NCBI RefSeq assembly: GCF_021991875.1
Contig: NZ_JAHLKR010000017.1
Span: 81,791 to 145,790 of the forward strand
Origin: Mycetohabitans sp. B8
Lineage (GTDB): Bacteria; Pseudomonadota; Gammaproteobacteria; Burkholderiales; Burkholderiaceae
Length of the DNA: 64,000 nucleotides
Reading direction: 5' to 3'
Shown: piece after piece, positions 17,670-26,248 of the stretch
Layout: every line of letters begins with the position of its first letter
Position numbering within the stretch: position 1 is the first letter of the stretch
Notes under the pieces: generated by a model
Database searches by the model: none
Told to the model about the DNA's origin: nothing
Seen by the model: the letters and a program-made list of their open reading frames with translations, nothing else
Translations under genes and position numbers: made by a program

Positions 17670-18827
17670 ATGCTCAGGACAGTAGCAACTAAAGCAGCTA
17701 AAATTGGCGGCGGTTTCGTGGGAGGCGTGATCATCGACCGTCTATCCAAAAGGGACAACAATGCTAACGAAACAGAGACAGTTCAAACGACAAATTCACC
17801 GAAAGCCCCTAATTCTATCTTGCAAACTGGTAACCAACGCCTTGGTGATATAAGCCGACGCATCGCGCCAACAGAAGGGGCAAATCCTATCATCGAAGGT
17901 ATTACTCATCAATATGACAAGCGTGTGGGTTTGGTGGACAAATGTCGGACTTTGATCACGCAACCCTCTCAGTCAGTGCAGAATGCGCAAACAGCATTCC
18001 AGGATCTAGCCGATGATGCTAGGACGGTGCAAGGCGCCTTCAACATTACGCGCGGAAATGCCTCGATTACACCGCAAGAGGCGACTCAAATTACTGGCGC
18101 TGTGATAGCAGATACGGCTCAAGGCGCGTACAAGACAGCGCGGGGCGCCGCCAGTGCGGCACTCGCAAGCGTCACCACAACACCAGAAGGTATCCAGCAA
18201 GTCGCAGAAGCGATTAAAGGTCGTGCTACGCATGATGCGGCTGCAGCCGCAGCCGGTTTAACGGCGACAACCGCTGTGGCAACGGCCCTCGGCATGGTTC
18301 CCCATCCCGCCGCCCAAGCTGCCTCTATTGTTCTTAAAGTAGGTGGAGCAGCCGCAGCGGGTGCGGATCTTTCCGAAAAGGCGCGCAAAGCATCGGGTAA
18401 GACAAGTGGCAGCGCGGCAAAAAAGGTGATTGGGGAAGTGCTGCGCGAGAAGGCGACCAATAAGGCGCCCAGCGATACGGCACCAGCACCCTCTACTTCG
18501 TTGACTGCAGCGGCTAAATCTAACCCAATTAATTTTTTTCATGCGATGCAATTAGCGTCAAAGGGGCACCAGAATTCACAGATGAGCTTGACGCAGTGTG
18601 TGGAAAAATGGATGGATAAAAATTGGGCGCCAACGGCCAAAGAAAGCTCTAGCAAAGATCTGTTTTTACGGCAAGACTCTAGCTCGATGGAAAAAGGCGT
18701 GGCACTTGATGAGGAAGAAGTTGAGACAGAAAACGATGAGAATACGGCGGAACCCTCCTCAGCAGCGAGCGCGCAAAACATTGAGTCTGTCGCGTTGCGC
18801 GTTCCGCTAGCCATCGATCGCACGTGA
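17670..18827 (+). CDS. Orphan Ala-rich protein, possibly secreted or membrane-active
   Basis: A 385-residue protein with a clear ribosome binding site (ATAGGAGGTAGA before the ATG). Its codon use is more AT-rich than that of the surrounding genes. Near the N-terminus is a glycine-zipper-like segment GGGFVGGVIIDRL without a cleavable signal. The middle is Ala/Thr-rich, with a long hydrophobic region at about residues 189-227 (AAAAAAGLTATTAVATALG ... ASIVLKVGGAAAAGA). The C-terminal 60 residues are acidic and Ser/Glu-rich. I recognise no family. Composition, isolation among remnants and foreign base use would fit a horizontally acquired effector or translocator-like protein, but this is speculation. 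Confidence 0.7.
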   Translation: MLRTVATKAAKIGGGFVGGVIIDRLSKRDNNANETETVQTTNSPKAPNSILQTGNQRLGDISRRIAPTEGANPIIEGITHQYDKRVGLVDKCRTLITQPSQSVQNAQTAFQDLADDARTVQGAFNITRGNASITPQEATQITGAVIADTAQGAYKTARGAASAALASVTTTPEGIQQVAEAIKGRATHDAAAAAAGLTATTAVATALGMVPHPAAQAASIVLKVGGAAAAGADLSEKARKASGKTSGSAAKKVIGEVLREKATNKAPSDTAPAPSTSLTAAAKSNPINFFHAMQLASKGHQNSQMSLTQCVEKWMDKNWAPTAKESSSKDLFLRQDSSSMEKGVALDEEEVETENDENTAEPSSAASAQNIESVALRVPLAIDRT

Positions 18828-19261
18828 TTTGAATATAATTATAATGCGCATTAAGAAAGGATGCGAACACACGTGCACTACGGCTGCCGCTGGGTGCACG
18901 TGCTGCTGTGCTGGCAAAACTGGCAGCAGCCAGGCAAGCGCTCACCGCCCCAATGATGCTTCAAAACCGTATTTAAGCAACGTCATGAGCTAGAATTGCT
19001 TAATATGCGCAAGCCAGCCATATGAGTCAACTGGGCGATATACAAACGACTCAACACGCTTGCAAATCTTGAAGACGCCAAAAAGGACTTGGAGGACTTG
19101 CGCAAATCGAGAGGTGCGCAAGTGCGTACTCGCCGCACGGGTTGCTGGCTGAACCCCGCTTGTTTGATGTGTTACCGACACTGGTGGATTCGAATTCTGC
19201 TTCTCTCCAAACGCGCAGCTATACGAGCAGTTCGACGGCACGCGCCGGTGCGGCGCGCGCA
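18828..19261. other. Intergenic, contains dispersed repeat copy
   Basis: No credible gene. Bases 19150-19245 are the second copy of the repeat also seen near 14650-14745. The start of the stretch is AT-rich and follows the orphan gene. Confidence 0.35.
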
Positions 19262-19801
19262 TCATCGAGTCCAGCAATACGTCTGCTCGTGCCATCGCGG
19301 GAGAATACGCGCCGGGTCCGACGGACTAGCGGATCCGCCCGCAGCCCCAGCTGCGCCGGAATTGCTTCGCTGTCCCGTGGCGTCGAGCTTGAACGCACCG
19401 CACAGGTGATCGTCGGCCATCGGCCCGTCGTGCAGCGGCTCGGCCACCACGGAGTACCCGCCATTGACCCGCGTCGCACCGGTAACCCGTAGCGCATAGG
19501 CGGCGCGCGCACCCGGCGGTACGCGCCCGAACTCTGTCGGAAGTACAATGGAATCCGTGACGATGCCAGTCCCACCGAGCGCCTGCGTACGCTGTACGAG
19601 TTGGATCTCGACATAGTGAGCAGCGCGATAAACGGCGCTGACGGCGGCTACCCGCATACTGCGGCGCATTTGCTCACGATACGTTGGCAACGCATATGTT
19701 GCGAGGATAGCAACGAGCGCCAATACCATCGCCAGTTCGACCAGCGTCATGCCCCGGCACCGTACCGTGCTCAAAACGGCCTGCGGGCCACGAACCGCCA
19801 T
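19262..19801 (-). CDS. pilE: PilE-like type IV pilin
   Basis: A pilin-like protein of about 179 residues from the ATG at 19801. The prepilin motif is CRGMTLVELAMVLALVAILA, cleaved after Gly and N-methylated on the following residue in this family, with the conserved Glu at +5. The middle resembles PilE-type minor pilins (RAAHYVEIQLVQRTQALGG; PPGARAAYALRVTG). The C-terminus after ATGQRSNSGAAGAAGG looks irregular (PSDPARILPRWHEQTYCW), so the end may have been altered. It overlaps the upstream PilX-like gene by about 31 bases and is the last gene of the pilin operon. A degenerate copy of its 3' half lies 3 kb away. Confidence 0.75.
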   Translation of the reverse strand: MAVRGPQAVLSTVRCRGMTLVELAMVLALVAILATYALPTYREQMRRSMRVAAVSAVYRAAHYVEIQLVQRTQALGGTGIVTDSIVLPTEFGRVPPGARAAYALRVTGATRVNGGYSVVAEPLHDGPMADDHLCGAFKLDATGQRSNSGAAGAAGGSASPSDPARILPRWHEQTYCWTR

Positions 19802-20295
19802 CCGGTACGCACCGTCCGCTGCGCGTCGCCAACCCACATGATCGCCTGCAACCATATCTCGCTCTCCTCATCGACCGCGAAGCCGCGCGCGGTCAGCAGA
19901 TAAGCGGTCGCGCCAGCCTCTGAGACATTCACCACCTCGATCAGGCACTGCGGCGCCCGCCCGCCGGCACGCCAGCGACGCACCGGCTGTATCGCGCTAC
20001 CGGCCTCCCCGTCGAATAGCGCGCGCTGATGCCATGCTGGCATGGCCTGTGGGCTCGGTGTGACACCATGGACCGGTGCACCGATGTCGAACGCATGCGT
20101 CACGTAACGTTCGCACCATCGCAGCGCCGAATCCGCTGCATGAAATGCTTCGATATGCGCGACGAGTCCACGCTCCATGCGCGCCGTCGAGCGCACCGCA
20201 TCCAACGATGAGCCGAGTAGCGCAGTCAACGCGAAAGCAAATATCAACACGAGCGGCAGCACACTGCCACGCTGTCTGAGCAACGCGCGCGTCAT
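19771..20295 (-). CDS. pilX: PilX-like minor pilin assembly protein
   Basis: From the ATG at 20295 (MTRALLRQRGSVLPLVLIFA) the protein has 174 residues: a short basic leader, one hydrophobic helix, and a hydrophilic domain that begins with HIEAFHAADSALRWCERYV, the AxxxAExALR-type segment characteristic of PilX/PilX_N proteins. The mature motif has Gly-Ser-Val-Leu-Pro in place of the usual FTLIE, as is common for PilX. Its start overlaps the PilW stop by one base (TGATG). It would help initiate assembly of the type IV pilus tip. Confidence 0.75.
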   Translation of the reverse strand: MTRALLRQRGSVLPLVLIFAFALTALLGSSLDAVRSTARMERGLVAHIEAFHAADSALRWCERYVTHAFDIGAPVHGVTPSPQAMPAWHQRALFDGEAGSAIQPVRRWRAGGRAPQCLIEVVNVSEAGATAYLLTARGFAVDEESEIWLQAIMWVGDAQRTVRTGWRFVARRPF

Positions 20296-21143
20296 CACGT
20301 GCCGCCCGCAACGGCGTTGCGAATCGCCACGCGGCGCATCCATGCGGTACGGACCCGTCGATCGGCCGGCATCACCCGATTACCGTCGCAGTCCAGGTAG
20401 GCCGTCGGACGCGTCGTCACCGGTCCGCGCGACACGACGCAGACATCGATGGCTACGATACGACGCCAATCCGGCTCGGATAATGACGACGCGCGAACCG
20501 CGGCGTGAGCGCCGGCGAGCCAATAGGACAACCGCAACTGCTCGATCCCATCGACTAACGGCTGTGCCGTCACGTCGTGGCCATTGCCCCGGCAATAAAG
20601 CTCCGGTTGGTCGGGCGTACGCGTCTGAACGTAGAAACGCACCGCAATCGTGTCGCCCGTCACGTTCTGGCCTAGGCAATCGGTGGGCCAGTTGTCTTTT
20701 GATGGCCAGGTCGCCACCGGGTCAGCCGCATACCGAAAAACCACGCCATCCGAGTCGTGCATGACCGCGCGGCACCGCCCAGCTTGCTCGCGTTCGGGTA
20801 TACCGCGCTCACAACCGAAGATCGGCGGGCCGCGTGTCGTCTCATCCGCGGCGAGCGCATCGGAGGCTTCGACCGCCCACGTCGCCGTTGAGGCCGTTGA
20901 GGCGCGCGATGTCCGTGGAAAAACCTGCGGCATTCCGGCAAGTCTTGCATGCGCCACAATGATCTCCAGCGCCTGTTGGCCGGCGGCCGCGGCTCGGCGA
21001 GTCTCGTCGACATGACTGGCCGTCCCGCTGAGCGCACCGTACGACCCGGCCAGCAAAAGCATGAGCATCAAGCCAATGGTCGATGAAAGGAGCAATTCCA
21101 TCAGCGTATGCCCCCCAGCACGCCTGCGTGACACGCTGATCAT
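20295..21143 (-). CDS. pilW: PilW-like minor pilin
   Basis: Starting at the ATG at 21143 (MISVSRRRAGGHTLMELLLS) gives 282 residues with a prepilin motif GHTLMELLLSSTIGLMLMLL. The large globular domain follows the PilW pattern (HVDETRRAAAAGQQALEIIV, then HARLAGMPQ near residue 75, and DCLGQNVTGDTIAVRFYVQT). A longer frame is open upstream but only because it shadows pilV. The start overlaps the PilV stop (ATGA). Confidence 0.8.
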   Translation of the reverse strand: MISVSRRRAGGHTLMELLLSSTIGLMLMLLLAGSYGALSGTASHVDETRRAAAAGQQALEIIVAHARLAGMPQVFPRTSRASTASTATWAVEASDALAADETTRGPPIFGCERGIPEREQAGRCRAVMHDSDGVVFRYAADPVATWPSKDNWPTDCLGQNVTGDTIAVRFYVQTRTPDQPELYCRGNGHDVTAQPLVDGIEQLRLSYWLAGAHAAVRASSLSEPDWRRIVAIDVCVVSRGPVTTRPTAYLDCDGNRVMPADRRVRTAWMRRVAIRNAVAGGT

Positions 21144-21637
21144 TCGAGGAAGCCCAGCGATAGGCAGCGGCGCACATATCCGTCGGGCGGCACGGTCATC
21201 CCGCGACACGCCGCCGCCCGCTGCGACGTGTCGGCGGCCGGTTCCGACCATTCGAGTATCAGCACGTGGGCACCGTCCGGATCGCGTTCCACCATCACGG
21301 TACCGTTGAGCAGTTGGCGTGACGCATCCCGACTCGCGAACGCGAGCGCCACAGATTGCGGGTGCCCGGCACGCATCAACTCGAGCGCGGCGTCCGCGAT
21401 CAACGCCGCTCGCATACGATTCGACAAAGCTTGATCCGAACGCACTATCGCCTGCCACGCCGCGCCCGCGCCAACGATGGCCACCGCGGCCAATGCAGTG
21501 GCGACCGCGGCCTCGATCATCGTGGCGCCGACCACGCCCGGCCGTGGCACACGTAACGCACGCGATGGCACCCGGACCGTGGACGGGACCGCGCCGGTCC
21601 CCCGCAGCCGGCTCGATAAGCCGCGCGAGAAACTCAT
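21140..21637 (-). CDS. pilV: PilV-like minor pilin
   Basis: From the ATG at 21637, which overlaps the preceding stop (ATGA), 165 residues: a long basic leader (about 40 residues), then VVGATMIEAAVATALAAVAI as the prepilin helix with its conserved Glu, and QALSNRMRAALIADAALELM, which matches the PilV pattern of residues 30-50. The leader is longer than typical. Member of the five-gene minor-pilin operon. Confidence 0.75.
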   Translation of the reverse strand: MSFSRGLSSRLRGTGAVPSTVRVPSRALRVPRPGVVGATMIEAAVATALAAVAIVGAGAAWQAIVRSDQALSNRMRAALIADAALELMRAGHPQSVALAFASRDASRQLLNGTVMVERDPDGAHVLILEWSEPAADTSQRAAACRGMTVPPDGYVRRCLSLGFLE

Positions 21638-22185
21638 CTGCGATACGCATCGGCACGGATCAACGCACGGCCACCGGCCGCAAGACGAACATGCAACGCC
21701 GCAATACGCGGTGACGCGTGCGCTGCGCGCACCGCAAAGCCGCGAAAGCTGCCAGCGGATAAGCCGGCGGGCGGCAGAAATCTCATTTCCGTCGTACTGC
21801 CGGTGATCGTCACATCGCTCACAGCCGGTTGTACGTGGAGCAGGACTGGCCGCGCGCTGACGCCAGGCTGCCGGGTCTGCACCAGCCAGCCGCAGGACCA
21901 GTCCAGCGCGCCCGTGGCGCACGCTCGGCCAGGTAAGATGCACCGGCCCGCGCCATCCGAGCGGCAGACCGTCACCGGCGCCTGCCGCGCCACAGCCTCG
22001 CTGCGTGCCAACGACAACGTGCGCGCCAGTGCACGCGCTGCCGCCCGAATCTGCTCACGCGAACGCCATTCGTCGAGCGACGGAATCGCCCATGCCGCCA
22101 ATGCCAATGAAATCGCCATGACCGTACCCGTCTCGGTCAGCATGAATCCGCGCCGCGGCGCGGCTCGATATCGTTCCACCGTCAT
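21634..22185 (-). CDS. fimT: FimT/GspH-like pseudopilin
   Basis: From the ATG at 22185 (AGGAGG lies directly before it), 183 residues with a type III signal RRGFMLTETGTVMAISLALA; Met and Thr replace the usual Thr and Ile, and Glu+5 is kept. It has the FimT/GspH pattern RAAARALARTLSLARSEAVA, VTVCRSDGAGRC and a DWSCGWLVQ strand. First gene of the operon fimT-pilV-pilW-pilX-pilE, with all junctions overlapping. PilY1, often in such operons, is not here. Confidence 0.8.
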   Translation of the reverse strand: MTVERYRAAPRRGFMLTETGTVMAISLALAAWAIPSLDEWRSREQIRAAARALARTLSLARSEAVARQAPVTVCRSDGAGRCILPGRACATGALDWSCGWLVQTRQPGVSARPVLLHVQPAVSDVTITGSTTEMRFLPPAGLSAGSFRGFAVRAAHASPRIAALHVRLAAGGRALIRADAYRR

Positions 22186-22414
22186 GCCTCCTAAATGCCC
22201 GCGACACGCAACGCCCGATGCGTTGCAATTGACGAACACTGTAGGACGGCGCGCAGCGCGCAACAATTGACCGAATGGCCGGTGGCGCCGGACCACGCGC
22301 TTGCGCTCGCTTCGCGTCGCGGATCTTTAACCGCGCGCGTCGAAATACACGCGATGCGGCGCAATGGTGGACAGCGATATAAGATGAGAAACGCGATGAC
22401 GCCGTCAGAGGCGC

Positions 22415-22909
22415 CTATGACTGCCGCTTGCGCGACGTGGGGCCGGACGCGCCGGCTGCGGATCGACCAAATTCATCGATCAAATTCTTGAACTCGGACA
22501 CGTCCTCAAAACGCTTATACACCGACGCGAAACGCACGTAGGCGATCTTGTCGAGCTTGCGCAATTCGTCCATCACCAGCTCGCCAAGCCGTTCGCTGCG
22601 CACCTCGCGTTCGCCCGATGCCAGCAACTGGTACTCGACACGCGCCACCGCCTCGTCGATCGCGTCGGCGGCCACAGGCCGCTTGCGCAACGCAAGTTGC
22701 ATGCTGGACAGAATCTTGCGGCGGTCGAATTCGACTCGCGTGCCATCTTTCTTGACAACCGTCGGCAGCGCGAGTTCGACCCGCTCGTATGTCGTGAAGC
22801 GCTTGTCGCAAGCCGGGCAGCGACGACGGCGGCGGATCGCTGCGCCGTCCTCCGACACGCGCGAATCCACCACTTGGGTGTCTTCGTGCCGACAAAACGG
22901 GCAGCGCAT
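22415..22909 (-). CDS. nrdR: Transcriptional repressor NrdR
   Basis: A 164-residue regulator that represses ribonucleotide reductase genes in response to bound ATP/dATP. It has the N-terminal zinc ribbon [15 protein letters not shown] ... [15 protein letters not shown] (Cys3, Cys6, Cys31, Cys34) and the ATP-cone ([39 protein letters not shown]). Length and order are standard. Located 18 bases downstream of glyA, the usual Burkholderiales order. Confidence 0.97.
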   Translation of the reverse strand: MRCPFCRHEDTQVVDSRVSEDGAAIRRRRRCPACDKRFTTYERVELALPTVVKKDGTRVEFDRRKILSSMQLALRKRPVAADAIDEAVARVEYQLLASGEREVRSERLGELVMDELRKLDKIAYVRFASVYKRFEDVSEFKNLIDEFGRSAAGASGPTSRKRQS

Positions 22910-22927
22910 GACGATTCGTCCCGCAGC

Positions 22928-24175
22928 TTACTTGTACACCGGAAACCGGCGCGTGAGTTCGGCGACCTGGCCGCGCACCCGCTCAATGGTTGCCGCGTCG
23001 TCTGGATTATCCAGCACATCGGCAATCAGGTTGCCGACCTGCTCGGCCTGCTCGGGGCCGAAACCACGCGTGGTCATCGCCGGCGAGCCGAGACGGATGC
23101 CGCTGGTCACGAATGGCTTTTCCGGATCATTCGGGATCGCATTCTTGTTCACGGTGATATGCGCGGCGCCCAATGCAGCCTCCGCGGCCTTGCCCGTAAT
23201 CTGCTTCGCACGCAGGTCGACCAGCATCACATGGCTCTCGGTGCGGCCGGATACGATCCGCAAGCCACGCTTGACCAGCGTTTCGGCGAGCACGCGCGCA
23301 TTGTCCACGACCTGCTGCTGGTAGGTCTTGAACGCCGGCGCCAGCGCTTCCTTAAACGCGATGGCCTTCGCCGCAATCACGTGCATCAACGGACCACCCT
23401 GGATGCCCGGGAAAATCGCTGAATTGACCGCCTTCTCGTGCTCGGCCTTCATTAGGATCACGCCGCCACGCGGACCGCGCAAGCTCTTGTGCGTGGTCGT
23501 CGTCACGAAGTCAGCATACGGTACCGGGTTCGGATAGACGCCGGCAGCAATCAGTCCCGCATAATGCGCCATGTCTACCATGAAATAGGCGCCGACCGAC
23601 TTCGCGATCCGTGCCAGGCGCTCGAAATCAATGCGCAGCGAGAACGCCGATGCGCCCGCGACCAGCAGCTTCGGCTTGTGCTGCTGCGCGAGTTGCTCGG
23701 CGGCGTCGTAATCGATGTCCTCGTTCTCGTTCAGCCCGTAGCTGACGACATTGAACCACTTGCCGGACAGGTTGACCGGCGAGCCGTGCGTCAGGTGGCC
23801 ACCGTGCGCGAGGCTCATACCCATGATCGTATCGCCCGGCTTGAGAACCGCGAAGAACACCCCTTGATTGGCCTGCGAACCCGAATTGGGTTGTACGTTC
23901 GCCGCCTCCGCGCCAAACAGCTGCTTGACCCGTTCGATCGCTAACTGCTCGACCACATCGACATATTCGCAGCCGCCGTAGTACCGCTTGCCGGGATACC
24001 CTTCGGCGTACTTGTTGGTCAGTTGGGAGCCCTGGGCTGCCATCACCGCCGGGCTCGTATAGTTTTCCGACGCGATCAGCTCGATATGGTCTTCTTGCCG
24101 GCGGTTCTCGTTCTGAATCGCCTGCCAGACTTGCGGATCGACGTTCGCAATGGTTTGCTCGGCTTTGTCAAACAT
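22928..24175 (-). CDS. glyA: Serine hydroxymethyltransferase
   Basis: A 415-residue PLP enzyme converting serine and tetrahydrofolate to glycine and 5,10-methylene-THF, the main source of one-carbon units. Hallmarks: [20 protein letters not shown] near residue 32, [32 protein letters not shown], and the PLP-lysine motif [14 protein letters not shown] near residue 225. Full length. Cotranscribed with nrdR. Confidence 0.98.
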   Translation of the reverse strand: MFDKAEQTIANVDPQVWQAIQNENRRQEDHIELIASENYTSPAVMAAQGSQLTNKYAEGYPGKRYYGGCEYVDVVEQLAIERVKQLFGAEAANVQPNSGSQANQGVFFAVLKPGDTIMGMSLAHGGHLTHGSPVNLSGKWFNVVSYGLNENEDIDYDAAEQLAQQHKPKLLVAGASAFSLRIDFERLARIAKSVGAYFMVDMAHYAGLIAAGVYPNPVPYADFVTTTTHKSLRGPRGGVILMKAEHEKAVNSAIFPGIQGGPLMHVIAAKAIAFKEALAPAFKTYQQQVVDNARVLAETLVKRGLRIVSGRTESHVMLVDLRAKQITGKAAEAALGAAHITVNKNAIPNDPEKPFVTSGIRLGSPAMTTRGFGPEQAEQVGNLIADVLDNPDDAATIERVRGQVAELTRRFPVYK

Positions 24176-24586
24176 GCGTCAGTTCCCTTTAATGTTCAAA
24201 CGGTTAACCGAATCGGTGCACTGTCGCGCCTACGGCAGGGATACGGTCCTGGAACGGCTTAGCGGAAGGAGACTTCCGATGACGCAAGGACAGGACAGCC
24301 CGGGTGACGCAACGACTGCGACCGGATCACGGCTGCCCAGGCGAACGGCAAGACTGCACCCCGCGCTTCACGGTGGTCATTCCACCTCCGACTTCAAAGT
24401 CGCTATCGCCAGTTACGCAGGGTTAGGCGCGTTAGTGTATTGGAAGGGTGCTGAATAGGCAACTGAGCGTGACATTTAAAAACGCCCGTTCTTTTTTCCG
24501 TCATTGCGATGTCGCGGCTGCTTATACGCAGCGCGACACCGTTCATCATTCGAGACTGTCACACGCGTTCCGGTAGAATCCCGCGG
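24176..24586. other. Divergent intergenic region glyA / ybgC
   Basis: Contains the promoters for the divergent glyA and ybgC transcripts, neither with a box I can fix confidently. A 59-codon plus-strand frame (24279-24458, MTQGQDSPGDATTATGSRLP) has a fair AGGAG eight bases upstream but no recognisable content; it is possible but unproven. The AGGAG lies inside a GGAAG/CTTCC hairpin. Confidence 0.3.
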
Positions 24587-25051
24587 ATGAACATGATCTC
24601 GCCTGAACCGGCAGCCCAGCCCGGCTTTACGTGGCCGGTACGCGTATATTTCGAGGACACCGACGCCGGCGGCATTGTCTTCTACGCCAATTACCTCAAG
24701 TTCTTCGAGCGGGCCCGCACCGAGTGGCTGCGTGCATGCGGCATCGACCAGCAGCGGCTGGCCGACGCCCAGCAGGTCATGTTCGTCGTGCGCAGCACCG
24801 CCGTCGACTACCGCGCCCCGGCGCGCCTGGACGACGTGCTCATCATCGACAGTCGCATCGAGCGGCTCGGCCCCGCCTCGGTTGATTTTTACCAACAGGC
24901 AAGTTGCGACGGCAAAGTGCTCTGCACCGGCACAATCCGCGTGGCCTGCGTCCAGCGCGCGACAATCCGGCCCGTGCCACTGCCTGACAATGTACGCCAA
25001 GCGCTGTTGAGCCGCCCGCGCGACGCGGGGCTGTCAACGCTCGCACGCTGA
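24587..25051 (+). CDS. ybgC: Tol-Pal associated acyl-CoA thioesterase
   Basis: A 154-residue hot-dog-fold thioesterase, the usual first gene of the tol-pal operon. The YbgC active-site signature is complete: RVYFEDTDAGGIVFYANYLK then FFERARTEWLR, with the catalytic Asp in EDTDAGG. Start at ATG 24587. The tolQ start is 55 bases downstream. Acts on short-chain acyl-CoA in characterised members; role in the Tol system is not settled. Confidence 0.93.
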   Translation: MNMISPEPAAQPGFTWPVRVYFEDTDAGGIVFYANYLKFFERARTEWLRACGIDQQRLADAQQVMFVVRSTAVDYRAPARLDDVLIIDSRIERLGPASVDFYQQASCDGKVLCTGTIRVACVQRATIRPVPLPDNVRQALLSRPRDAGLSTLAR

Positions 25052-25106
25052 CATACGTTGACATTGCACAGAACGTGAGCCGATCCGGGCCACCCAGTGA
25101 ATCACC

Positions 25107-25784
25107 ATGAATAACGCACAAGACCTTTCGATCATTTCGCTCGTATTGAACGCAAGCCTGCTAGCGCAAGCCGTCATGGCATTGTTGCTGTTGCTGTCGC
25201 TGATGTCCTGGACTTTCATCTTCCGTAAATGGTTCTCGATCCGTCGCGCCCGCGCGCAGACTGAATTGTTCGAGCGCAATTTCTGGTCGGGTGGCGACCT
25301 GCAGATGCTTTACCAGGGCGCGGCGAACAATCGTCATACGATTGGCGCCCTCGAGCGGATCTTCGAGTCAGGCATGCGTGAGTTCCTGAAAGCCAAGGAA
25401 AAACGCGTCGCCGACCCCGGCGCGATACTGGATGGTGCGCGTCGCGCGATGCGCGCCGCGTTCCAGCGCGAAATGGACGCGCTCGAGGCCAATCTAGCGT
25501 TTCTTGCGTCGGTCGGCTCGGTGAGCCCGTACATCGGCCTGTTCGGCACTGTCTGGGGCATCATGAACGCGTTTCGCGGGCTTGCAAACGTGCAGCAAGC
25601 GACGCTGGCTAGCGTCGCGCCCGGCATCGCGGAGGCGTTGGTCGCCACCGCCATCGGCCTGTTCGCGGCCATCCCGGCGGTGGTCGCCTATAATCGCTAC
25701 GCACACGACATCGACCGCCTGTCGATCCGCTTCGAGACCTTTATCGAAGAATTTTCGAACATCCTGCAACGGCAGGCTCACTGA
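25107..25784 (+). CDS. tolQ: Tol-Pal system protein TolQ
   Basis: A 225-residue inner-membrane channel protein of the TolQ/ExbB/MotA family. Three transmembrane helices are visible: AVMALLLLLSLMSWTFIF near residues 25-45, then FLASVGSVSPYIGLFGTVWG with the conserved Pro/Gly, and IAEALVATAIGLFAAIPAVV. With TolR it converts proton motive force to motion of TolA. Operon with ybgC and tolR. Confidence 0.96.
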   Translation: MNNAQDLSIISLVLNASLLAQAVMALLLLLSLMSWTFIFRKWFSIRRARAQTELFERNFWSGGDLQMLYQGAANNRHTIGALERIFESGMREFLKAKEKRVADPGAILDGARRAMRAAFQREMDALEANLAFLASVGSVSPYIGLFGTVWGIMNAFRGLANVQQATLASVAPGIAEALVATAIGLFAAIPAVVAYNRYAHDIDRLSIRFETFIEEFSNILQRQAH

Positions 25785-25795
25785 CGGAGAACCCG

Positions 25796-26248
25796 ATGGC
25801 CGGCACTCCGATCCGCTCCAGTCTGCGCGGCGGCCGTTCGCGCCGCGCAATGTCCGACATCAACGTCGTTCCGTACATCGACGTGATGCTCGTGCTGCTC
25901 GTCATTTTCATGGTGACCGCTCCGCTTGTCGCGCCGTCGATCATCAACCTGCCCACGGTCGGCCATGCGGCTCCACAGGAACAGACGCCGCCCGTCATCG
26001 TCAATCTCAAGCCTGACGGCACCATGAGTGTTCAATACAAAGACGACGCGTCGGGCGCCACGCAGGAATGGCCAATGACGCTGGCAGACCTGGACCACTT
26101 TGTCGCCGATCGAGCGCAAGCTCACCCCGACCAGCCGGTCGTGATCGGCGCGGACAAGTCGGTCAAATACGAAATGGTGATGAACATCATGTCGGAGCTG
26201 AAAGCAAACGGCGTGAAGCGCGTCGGGCTGCTCGTCAAGCCGAAATGA
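25796..26248 (+). CDS. tolR: Tol-Pal system protein TolR
   Basis: A 150-residue ExbD/TolR protein with one N-terminal helix. The proton-relay Asp is in INVVPYIDVMLVLLVIFMV near residue 30, and the periplasmic C-terminal domain ends VMNIMSELKANGVKRVGLLV. Its stop overlaps the tolA start (ATGA). Confidence 0.96.
   Translation: MAGTPIRSSLRGGRSRRAMSDINVVPYIDVMLVLLVIFMVTAPLVAPSIINLPTVGHAAPQEQTPPVIVNLKPDGTMSVQYKDDASGATQEWPMTLADLDHFVADRAQAHPDQPVVIGADKSVKYEMVMNIMSELKANGVKRVGLLVKPK

Noticed and set aside
20295..21656. A single 453-residue pilin-like gene
   Set aside because: Only the part after 21143 looks like protein; the first 170 residues are a shadow of pilV in another frame and are rich in Arg/Gly.
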